From Loripinus fragilis (taxonomy: Eukaryota; Mollusca; Bivalvia; Lucinida; Lucinidae): a stretch of 64,000 nt of DNA. This document shows, in pieces, positions 55,168 through 64,000 of the stretch. Made by a program: the position numbers and the translations under genes. The stretch lies in the NCBI GenBank assembly GCA_964019695.1, contig OZ026525.1:90243779-90307778 (forward strand), written 5' to 3'. The stretch's first letter is position 1; each line of letters opens with the position of its first letter. Under the pieces are notes generated by a model. It saw nothing but the letters and a program-made list of their open reading frames with translations. It did no database searches and was not told where the DNA came from.

Positions 55168-55257
55168 TAACTATTCCTGAGATTTTCACACTTTATATAT
55201 TTTTGTATTGTTTTGGTATCTTAACTATTAAAGGTTGATTGTCACAAAAGTAATTAG

Positions 55258-58200
55258 AGATAGAGTCACCATACTAAAATGGATAGAAACTGCAGCTACT
55301 GAGTTTTGATGGAGAAACTACCATATACAATACAGAAATATTAACAACGGAATTCCCACATAAAAATGGATATAAACCGCAGCTACCAGGGCATGAGTGA
55401 GAAATTGCCATGCACAATCATATAAATATTAACAACAGACGGAAAGCAGAATACCGCTTAAGCCGGTGCTAGAGGGCGTGAGAATTGTTGCACTTTCCAT
55501 TAGTTCTTATAAACAGACTCAATAAAACCGAGTTTGCTGTTTTTCTTATAGTATAGGTTCTCTCTATTTCTGAAGGATCTGTTTTCCAGATTATTTAGCC
55601 TAAAAAGAACAGACAGAAACCACAGCTACTCAGTCGTGAGGGAGAAACTACCACGCACAATCACAGAAATATTAACAACAAAATAGCCACATAAGAACAG
55701 ACAGAAACCACAGCTACAAGATCATCAGGGAGAAACTACCACGCACAATCACAGAAATATTAACAACAAAATAGCCACATAAGAACACACAGAAACCACA
55801 GCTACTAGTTCATAAGGGAGAAACTACCACGCACAATCACAGAAATATTAACAATAGCCACATAAGAACAGACATAAACCACAGCTACAAGATCATCAGG
55901 GAGAAACTACCACGCACAATCACAGAAATATTAACAACAAAATAGCCATATAAGAACAGACAGAAACCACAGCTACAAGATCATCAGGGAGAAACTACCA
56001 CGCACAATCACAGAAATATAAACTACAGAATAGCCATATAAGAACAGACAGAAACCACAGCTACAAGATCATCAGGGAGAAACTACCACGCACAATCACA
56101 GAAATAGTAACAACAAAATAGCCATATAAGAACAGACAGAAACCACAGCTGCTCGGTCGTGAGGGAGAAACTACCACGCACAATCACAGAAATATAAACT
56201 ACAGAATAGCCATATAAGAACAGACAGAAACCACAGCTACAAGATCATCAGGGAGAAACTACCACGCACAATCACAGAAATAGTAACAACAAAATAGCCA
56301 TATAAGAACAGACAGAAACCACAGCTGCTCGGTCGTGAGGTAGAAACTACCACGCACAATCACAGAAATATAAACTACAGAATAGCCATATAAGAACAGA
56401 CAGAAACCACAGCTACAAGATCATCAGGGAGAAACTACCACGCACAATCACAGAAATAGTAACAACAAAATAGCCATATAAGAACAGACAGAAACCACAG
56501 CTACAAGATCATCAGGGAGAAACTACCACGCACAATCACAGAAATATTAACAACAAAATAGCCATATAAGAACAGACAGAAACCACAGCTACAAGATCAT
56601 CAGGGAGAAACTACCATGCACAATCACAGAAATATTAACAACAAAATAGCCATATAAGAACAGACAGAAACGACAGCTACAAGATCATCAGGGAGAAACT
56701 ACCACGCACAATCACAGAAATATTAACAACAGAATAGCCACATAAGTACAGACAGAAAACACAGCTACAAGATCATCAGGGAGAAACTACCATGCACAAT
56801 CACAGAAATATTAACAACAGAATAGCCATATAAGAACAGACAGAAACCCTAGCTACAAGATCATCAGGGAGAAACTACCACGCACAATCACAGAAATATT
56901 AACAACAAAATAGCCATATAAGAACAGACAGAAACCACAGCTACAAGATCATCAGGGAGAAACTACCACGCACAATCACAGAAATATTAACAACAGAATA
57001 GCCACATAAGAACAGACAGAAACGACAGCTACAAGATCATCAGGGAGAAACTACCACGCACAATCACAGAAATATTAACAACAAAATAGCCATATAAGAA
57101 CAGACAGAAACCACAGCTACAAGACCATCAGGGAGAAACTACCACGTACAATCACAGAAATATTAACAACAAAATAGCCAAATAAGAACAGACAGAAACG
57201 ACAGCTACAAGATCATCAGGGAGAAACTACCACGCACAATCACAGAAATATTAACAACAGAATAGCCATATAAGAACAGACAGAAATCACAGCTACTGGG
57301 TCATAGGAGAGAAACTACCATGCACAATCACAGAAATATTAAAAACAAAATAGCCATATAAGAACAGACAGAAACCACAGCTACAAGATCATCAGGGAGA
57401 ACTTACCACGCACAATCACAGAAATATTAACAACAGAATAGCCATATAAGAACAGACAGAAACCACAGCTACTAGGTCATAAGGGAGAAACTACCACGCA
57501 CAATCACAGAAATATTAACAGCAAAATAGCCATATAAGAACAGACAGAAACCACAGCTACAAGATCATCAGGGAGAAACTACCACGCACAATCACAGAAA
57601 TATTAACAACAAAATAGCCATATAAGAACAGACAGAAACGACAGCTACAAGATCATCAGGGAGAAACTACCACGCACAATCACAGAAATATTAACAACAA
57701 AATAGCCATATAAGAACAGACAGAAACCACAGCTACAAGATCATCAGGGAGAAACTACCACGTACAATCACAGAAATATTAACAACAAAATAGCCATATA
57801 AGAACAGACAGAAACGACAGCTACAAGATCATCAGGGAGAAACTACCACGCACAATCACAGAAATATTAACAACAGAATAGCCATATAAGAACAGACAGA
57901 AATCACAGCTACAAGATCATCAGGGAGAAACTACCACGCACAATCACAGAAATATTAACAACGAAATAGCCATATAAGAACAGACAGAAACGACAGCTAC
58001 AAGATCATCAGGGAGAAACTACCACGCACAATCACAGAAATATTAACGACAGAATAGCTATATAAGAACACACAGAAACCACAGCTACTAGATCATTAAG
58101 GAGAAACTACCACGCACAATCACAGAAATATTAACAACAGAATAGCCATATAAGAACAGACAGAAAACACAGCTACAAGATCATCAGGGAGAAACTACCA

Positions 58201-59105
58201 TGCACAATCACAGAAATATTAACAACAGAATAGCCACATAAGAACAGACAGAAATCACAGCTACAAGATCATCAGGGAGAAACTACCATGCACAATCACA
58301 GAAATATTAACAACAGAATAGCCATATAAGAACAGACAGAAACCACAGCTACAAGATCATCAGGGAGAAACTACCATGCACAATCACAGAAATATAAACA
58401 ACAGAATAGCCACATAAGAACAGAGAGAAAACACAGCTACAAGATCATCAGGGAGAAACTACCATGCACAATCATAGAAATATTAATAACAGAAAAGCCA
58501 TATAAGAACAGACAGAAACCACAGCTACAAGATCATCAGGGAGAAACTACCACGCATAATCACAGATTTATTTACAACAGAATAGCCACATAAGAACAGA
58601 CAGAAACCACAGCTACTAGGTCATAAGGGAGAAACTACCATGCATAATCACAGAAATATTAACAACAGAATAGCCACATAAGAACAGACAGAAACCACAG
58701 CTACTGGGTCATAAGCTAGAAACTACCATGCATAATCACAGACAAATTAACAACAGAATAGCCACATAAGAATAGACAGAAACCACAGCTACTAGGTCAT
58801 TAGGGAGAAACTACCACGCAGAATCACAGAAATATCAACAACAGATTAGCCACATAAGAACAGACAGAAATCACACCTACTAGGTCATAAGGGGGAAACT
58901 ACCATGCGCAATCACAGAAATATTAACAACAGAATAACCACATAAGAACAGACAGAAACCACAGCTACTGGGCCATAAGGGAGAAACTACCATACACAAG
59001 CACAGAACTATTAACAATAGAATAGCCACATAAGAACAGAGAGAAACCACAGGTCAAGAGGGAGAAACTAGCATACACAATGTAGCTAGCAAACCTACGT
59101 TAACA
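55258..59105. repeat. 88-bp satellite array, about 40 units
   Basis: Unit CACAGAAATATTAACAAC..AATAGCCATATAAGAACAG..ACAGAAACCACAGCTAC..AAGATCATCAGGGAG..AAACTACCACGCACAAT, 88 bp. The centre (55700-58500) is very uniform, while both ends are more diverged. At 56090-56460 a two-unit block with CTGCTCGGTCGTGAGG alternates. With 88 not divisible by 3, no long frames result. Dispersed repeat D1 interrupts it at 55437-55605. Confidence 0.95.
55437..55605. repeat. Dispersed repeat D1, copy 2, inside the array
   Basis: GGAAAGCAGAATACCGCTTAAG..TTGCACTTTCCATTAGTTC..AGACTCAATAAAA..TCTCTATTTCTGAAGGATC is the reverse complement of 32745-32935. Array monomers lie on both sides. Confidence 0.8.
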
Positions 59106-59439
59106 ACAACAACATAATCCTTTTAGCGGGGCCGATATGTAACAATTTTGAGAAGAATCGTGCATTTTATGATAAAAGCATGAAACTTGGTACATGGCTA
59201 GTTGATAACAAAACAAAAAAATTAAGGGTCAGTGCCACGCCGAAAATGTCCTTTAATGGCCGCCATCTTGTTTTTCCAAATGGCCGCATTTTTCAACTTA
59301 TTCATTTTAACCTCATTATTTATTTGCAAACATCATGTTTTCTTCAGTTAATTTTACTTAAATAGCCATCAGTTATATCTAAATACCTTAAAATCATCAT
59401 TCAATTTAAAAAAAAATCAGGATTGAGGCTGTTTTTTTT

Positions 59440-60560
59440 TTCAAGATGGCCGCCATTTTTGTATCTAAAAAGTGCAGTTATATTATAAAACTTTACAAAG
59501 TTATAAATTTTGATGCAAATTATTTCTAGCAAGTAGAAATAGTCCCATTAAACAAGTTACTAACTTATCAGCGTGGCTTTATTTTTGCTTATTGTTCAAA
59601 TATGGTATTAAAGATGGCTACCAAAGTGCAAATCATAACATACTATCTGCTTTCATTTGAAACTGGAAGAATGTAGTTTGTTTGAATTTATGCAAACGAT
59701 TTTCAAGAATAACTTTATTTAATGGCATTGGATAAAAAGGGAGCATCCAACATGCCAGCCAAGACGGCTATCGAAGTAGAACTGTTATATGGACACCATC
59801 TATAACGTGGCAGCCATCTTGGTTTTTCCAAAATATGCAGTCTATTTTAAATTGAATTATTTTAAGCTCATATATTTGCAAGCCAATATGTAGTCTTCAC
59901 TTATTTCCACTTATTTTGCAGTCAATCATACTAATTTGCCTCAAAATTGTCATTTTGGCTTAGAAAACACAAGATTTAGGACATACTCTCAAGGTGGCTA
60001 TTACATTTTGCATCTAAAGGGAGCTCAGTGGCTCAATGGTAGAATGCTTGACTCGAGACCAAGGGGTCACGGGTTTGAGCCTCACCGGCGCCACTGTGTT
60101 GTGGTCCTTGAGCAAGACACATTTATCCTAGCTTAGTACTGGTTCAACCCAGGAAGAACCGTCCCTGTTTAACTGAAAGATTGTTGATGGGACGTAAAGA
60201 ATCAAATCAAACAAACAAAAAATATTTTGCAACCTCAATAGTGGTGGTATAGCAACTTGACAAATTATGAATTTCCATGCAAAATTATTATGCAATTAAG
60301 TAGAAATAGCTACACAAACAAGGGACGAACTTATCAGATTTTATTTTTATTTTAACTTATTATAACACGGTATTCAAGATGGCTTTGTATTTAGCTTTAG
60401 AAAAAAAGAAACGTATTTTTACTTTCTGTAGGAAAATATTTGGAGGTTGTTTGAAGTAACGAAAATGAGTTTCGAGAAATGATTATATCTAATAAATTAG
60501 GATAGTAAAGGGGACATCCAACCTGTCATCCACGATGGTTGCCAAATTTGGTTTTAGACA
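59440..60560. repeat. Two diverged internal units of about 545 bp
   Basis: AAGATGGCCGCCATTTTTGTATCTAAA (59446) pairs with CAAGGTGGCTATTACATTTTGCATC (59988). GATGGCTACCAAAG (59616) pairs with AAGATGGCTTTGTA (60377). Between them AAGTAGAAATAG, ACTTATCAG and GGGA.CATCCAAC.TG recur in order. The second unit contains the SINE. Confidence 0.65.
60018..60223 (+). mobile_element. SINE family 1, full copy, plus strand
   Basis: Head GGGAGCTCAGTGGCTCAATGG with A-box GGTAGAATG and B-box-like GGGTTTGAGCC, body GTACTGGTTCAACCCAGG, tail GATTGTTGATGGGACGTAAAG and (CAAA)n. Flanks ATTTTGCATCT and ATTTTGCAACCT are an aged target duplication. The frame 59936-60136 runs into the head and is not a gene. Confidence 0.85.
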
Positions 60561-61599
60561 CTTGTACATATGTTGCTATAAAGTGTGTTCAATATAAAAT
60601 AGATATGATCAATATGAGATGCAAAGAAATTTTGTACCTATAGCAAACTAAAACTGTCCTTTGTAGAGTTGCTATTGCATAAACTTTCATTTGTTTACAT
60701 AAGATTTTAGTGAAATAGAGATATCAAAGTTTCTCTTTGACATTTCTCCTTCTCATCAAGTTACCATAGGCTTAAAAGGCTATACGTCTCCTAAAACTGT
60801 ATACAATTTTTAAAAAAAATGTATTTACGCCACAAACTTCCTTTTTCACACACATCAACTTTTCAACTTGATTTTGTCAAACGACGTATTTGCTGCAACC
60901 AGCCTTATTAGGTTTTGTTGATGATGTAGCTGGCACTATCATATCTACTTGAAAGTATCAAAGTTTATATCATTTTGAAGTCAACCCAATACATAATGTT
61001 GCAGACATCCTAGTTTCTAGCCAAAGCTTCCCTCACCAATTGCTTGCTAGTGAGTCGGGCATTTGATTCCATAATAGTTAAGTCCTAAAACCTCTTCAGT
61101 CTAGTTAGTTGAAACCAATGCTTTTTGTCTATTTAGGTATGTAGGATTTTAAAATGATGATGTTATTTCGCTCTGTATTTACAGTGATGGTCTTTAACAG
61201 CCCAGGGATCTTCAGCTAGGTGCCACAATCGCATATTCAGGCGAATCCCTGCCCTTTCTTTATCAATTCTTGCTTTTCGTGATTTATTGTTTACTGTGGT
61301 AATTCATTGACTAGTTAAAAAGTCGTCATAGAAATTGTTCCAAGGTACTAGTGCTTTTGTGGTTCTCATTTTATTATTATTGGTGTAAATATGGTTTGTA
61401 TATACTTTTATATACAAGTATGTGAATGGTTTTGGTTATGTTAAGGTAGCCTAGTAACTGCCTTCAAGGGAAGAGCTAGATCACCACTGTTTACTATCTA
61501 TCTGTATATTTGGTTTTACTAATTTTGATCTTGTAAGAAGAATGTTAGCTCTGATTGTACTAGTTTCTGGTCATTGCTATGATTTTACCTAGGATATAA
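60561..61599. other. TIR-element interior, no gene
   Basis: AT-rich. GTTCCAAGGTACTAGTGCTTTTGTGG at 61340 and a CCTAGTAACTGCC..GGGAAGAGCTAG stretch loosely follow the order of PLE tails, possibly a third and very old tail. Weak. Confidence 0.4.
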
Positions 61600-62660
61600 G
61601 CAAAAATGGGAGTAACATGTCCGGAATGACGCAGGCCAACAGTCGCTAGATGAAGAAGCGTTGAAAGAAGCGTGGAAAGAGCATTATGAATTTACTCAAA
61701 TTCGAACTCTTTGGAATGCAAAGGGCATGCCAGAGGAAATCCCAGTTGAAGGTCCAGCCAGCTGATCAGTACAGAAATTATCACAAAAACAATTAGCAGG
61801 ATGTGTTCTGACAAAGCAGACATACCATCAGCAATTGTCATCGAGATGCTTTATTCTACATGTATTTGGGAAACTGGCAAAGTCAAGGTGTTTTACCTAA
61901 TCTGCCACATAATATCATTTGACGTTATGAACATAGGCAAAGGGGGTGCTCTGAACAGAGGCTTGAAGTTAATTAAGCAATTAATAATGGTGTTAGGGTG
62001 CATATTGGAGAGACATATCAGGCAGAGAGTTGAGATTGACGAGATGCAGTGCAGATTTATGTCAGGCAATGGTGGCATTAAAATTAACATATCAGGCAGA
62101 GAGTTGAGATTGACGAGATGCAGTGCAGATTTATGTCAGGCAATGGTGGCATTACAGTTGCGGTCTTCATTTTAAGCCAGCTACAGAAGCTGCTCCTGAC
62201 TTCAAACAAGCCATTCTACATCACATTTATTAACATAGAGAAGGACAGTAGGTAGCTAGTGTGCATGTTTTTAAATCAACAGGACAGTAGTTGGCAATTG
62301 TCGCAGTGAGAAGGTTTTTGTTGTTGATGTTCATCGTGGCTCTGTTCTGACTCCACTGCTCTTAATTGTTATCTAAGAGGCTCTAATCACAGAATTCAGA
62401 ACAGACAGCACATAGTTGCTGTTGTACAAATATGATCCGGTGATCAAGACGGAGTCCATGGAGGAATTGCTGGAGAATTTGGATGCATGGAAGTATTGGA
62501 GGGAGAAGGCTCTTCATGTGAACATAGTAATATGAAGTCATATACAAGTAAAGTCGTCCCTTGAGCTTAAGTGCACCAAATGCCTGTTGCACAACACTAC
62601 TTAATGATGGAAGAAGGAGGTGATAGCACCTGATAAAAACTTAAGATAGGATTTCTGTAA
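61600..62660 (+). pseudogene. Decayed LINE reverse transcriptase inside the TIR element
   Basis: The plus strand reads ALNRGLKLIKQLIMVLGCILERHIRQRVEIDEMQCRFMSG (about 61950-62075), the 'lerhIr..v.ide.QfGFmpGrgT' RT block. Then come FILSQLQKLLLTSNKPFYITFINIEKD (162-222 in 62000s), GSVLTPLLLIVI.EALITEFRT (about 62340-62400) and MEELLENLDAWKYW (about 62460-62500). The active site, normally LYADDL, has become LYKYDP. Many stops. Residue order matches the small animal LINE RTs whose canonical motif is LLYADDLVIIAES. The 124-codon frame 61801-62175 is its longest surviving piece. Confidence 0.72.
62013..62160 (+). repeat. 74-bp tandem duplication within the LINE RT remnant
   Basis: ACATATCAGGCAGAGAGTTG..GTGGCATTA occurs at 62013 and 62087, identical over about 67 bases. 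Identity far exceeds the decay around it, so it is a recent event. Confidence 0.92.
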
Positions 62661-63633
62661 CCATACGGACATTCTCTACGCTAGAGACATCCTCGAGCTT
62701 CCTGCAGTCATACATTGCAAATGTACATGGCAGAAACTCCGTAAACTTCTTAACCTAATGATCATCTGCTGCCCTTGACTGGAGACAGGTAGTAATAAAC
62801 ATGCATTCATTGCTTTGTTTTTATTGAGTGTATATTTCCAGTACGTCCTTGATTATGAACAGTTCACTAGCATGATACAGCATGGCTAGTGATGTCAAAA
62901 AGGCCTAATAGCAAAAATGTATAGATTTATTTAGAAAGAAAAGCAAAAATTACCAATAAATAGGATTTTCCAATTTGGCGGCCATCTTGGATGCCATGCT
63001 TGAACTAACAGTTGAGAAAATTTCAAAATTACATATTATATATTAGAAACGAACATTCATTGCTACTAAAGCAAATTTTACTCACACAAGTCTCAATGAT
63101 ATATTAATGTATAAAAACAAAAACATAAAACCATTCTTCTTTGGCAGCCACCTTGCATGCCATATTGTATCAAGGCTCTCTTATAAATTGTTCACAAATA
63201 ACAAAGTCACATTTTGAGCCTTTCTATGCTTGGAACAACTTGAATGTGATGCAATAATCTAAATTAAGTTCATTATATGATGTTTTCATAAAGCAAGCTT
63301 AATTTAACATATAAAAATGGCGGCCATCTTATAAAATGGTCACCATCTTGGATAATATGCCAATCTACATGTGATTTCAGGTAATTACAAATGTTCTATT
63401 GTTAAAATTCACGCTTACACAAGCTTTAAAGACAATTTTATAGCAAAATGATACCCAACTTAACAGGCATTACACGAAAATATGTCTCCATTTTGAAATT
63501 CAAGATGGCCGCCGTCAAGGTGCATTTCTGGCTTGGCACTGACCCTCAGAAATTTTGATAATTACTAATCTGGCCATGTACCAAGTTTCATGCTTTTATC
63601 ATAAAGTGCACGATTTTTTCACATATCTGCCCC

Positions 63634-63770
63634 ACTATTGTCTCCATAGAACTGCAGCCAATGTGGGGTTGGAAAGAACCTACAAATCACAGATACAGAA
63701 ATATCAACAAAATAATGGCACTCTTAGGAGGGACAGAAACCACTGATATCGGGTCGTGAAGGAGAACCTG
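63634..63770. repeat. Array monomer remnant to the right of the TIR element
   Basis: AAATCACAGATACAGAAATATC, TTAGGAGGGACAGAAACC and GGTCGTGAAGGAGAACCTG correspond to 15690-15784 of locus A. Confidence 0.8.
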
Positions 63771-64000
63771 TTAGGCTGGTTTGTTGCTTTACGTTCTATG
63801 TAACAGCTATGGTCATTTCTGGATGGTCAGTTCACGTAACCATACATTTTTTCATGGACAAGTTTCAACAAGCGGTTAGCCAGTACTTTGTGAACATAGT
63901 AGCGTTGAAACTGACCACAACTCTTCTTGAATAAATTAGTGAGGGAGGCAAATGACCGTAGAAATTATTTCATGATCAATCTCCATGTCAGTATCAATAC
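63771..64000 (-). mobile_element. SINE family 2 copy, cut by window edge
   Basis: GGTTTGTTGCTTTACGTTC..CAACAGCTATGGT-like text, GCGGTTAGCCA, CAACTCTTCTTGAAT and CATGATCAATCTCCATG match 15785-16103 at the same junction (after GTGAAGGAGAACC). The head lies beyond the edge. Confidence 0.78.

Larger units (their letters stand above)
51949..55252 (+). repeat. Locus B, first block: paralogue of 7196-10985
   Basis: It carries the same order of landmarks as locus A, starting CATTTAAATTG/TTCATGTCTTTCCTTGTG and ending GATTGTCACAAAA. Private insertions are the M1 MITE (52039-52276) and a PLE tail (about 54954-55167). It lacks the Tc1-like element and the 6820-7195 MITE of locus A. Confidence 0.85.
59128..63633. 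mobile_element. 4.5-kb TIR element of unassigned superfamily
   Basis: The left terminus GGGGCCGATATGTAACAATT.. and the right (inverse GGGGCAGATATGTGAAAA..) align over about 115 bp. Shared inside are ATCGTGCA.TTTATGATAAAAG, GCATGAAACTTGGTACATGG and GGGTCAGTGCCA. It sits in the 88/90-bp array; locus A keeps the uninterrupted ACAACAACAGAGTCGTAGCTG. AAGATGGCCGCCAT-type words recur through it. The only coding traces are a decayed LINE RT (61600-62660). No DDE transposase was found. The target duplication could not be defined. The 61-codon frame at 59180-59365 covers the TIR and is not a gene. Confidence 0.82.

Noticed and set aside
55258..59105. Resemblance of the 88-bp array to a CRISPR array
   Set aside because: Whole unit is repeated without unique spacers, unit is too long, and the context is a eukaryotic satellite.

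Overview
The window looks like eukaryotic, animal, AT-rich intergenic DNA. I favour a bivalve mollusc, because Penelope-like retroelements, tRNA-headed SINEs, many TIR elements and 80-180 bp tandem arrays occur together in bivalve genomes; this rests on recalled family habits, not a search. There are no operons, rRNAs or bona fide tRNA genes. The only clear protein-coding exon that may be intact is at the left edge (1-365, minus strand, a Mutator-like transposase-domain protein). One 250-codon ORF on a 27-bp minisatellite (38699-39451) is possible but unproven. Almost everything else is mobile elements, their decayed remains, and tandem arrays.

Layout. 0-6.5 kb: Mutator-like exon, a SINE with a perfect 12-bp target duplication, a 180-bp tandem array, a foldback element. 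6.5-16.4 kb: locus A, a composite repeat with an 87-bp array, a Tc1-like insertion, a 100-bp array, a decayed Penelope-like element (PLE), a 90-bp array and a second SINE. 16.4-19.4 kb: microsatellites and old repeats. 19.4-23.4 kb: a minus-strand non-LTR retrotransposon (LINE), split by a 5'-truncated PLE tail. 23.6-38.4 kb: scattered MITEs and foldbacks in otherwise blank DNA. 38.7-39.3 kb: 27-bp minisatellite ORF. 40.3-42.6 kb: 139-bp array. 42.7-43.3 kb: a roughly 540-bp near-palindrome. 44.7-48.4 kb: PLEs nested in PLEs. 49.2-50.2 kb: GC-rich foldback and a cluster of CCCCGCGGGG palindromes. 51.9-64 kb: locus B, a paralogue of locus A, with its own later insertions, including a 4.5-kb TIR element.

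The most informative point is the A/B comparison. Locus A (about 7.2-16.1 kb) and locus B (about 51.9 kb to the window edge) share flanks, tandem-monomer families, a (TTA)n tract and a SINE at the same place. Each copy serves as the empty site for insertions in the other: Tc1-like element, MITEs, PLE tail and 4.5-kb TIR element. This gives a relative chronology and near base-level target sites from a single window.

Limits. Everything here comes from reading the sequence. Family names come from recognised protein motifs. Percent identities and copy numbers are estimates, and no database search was done.
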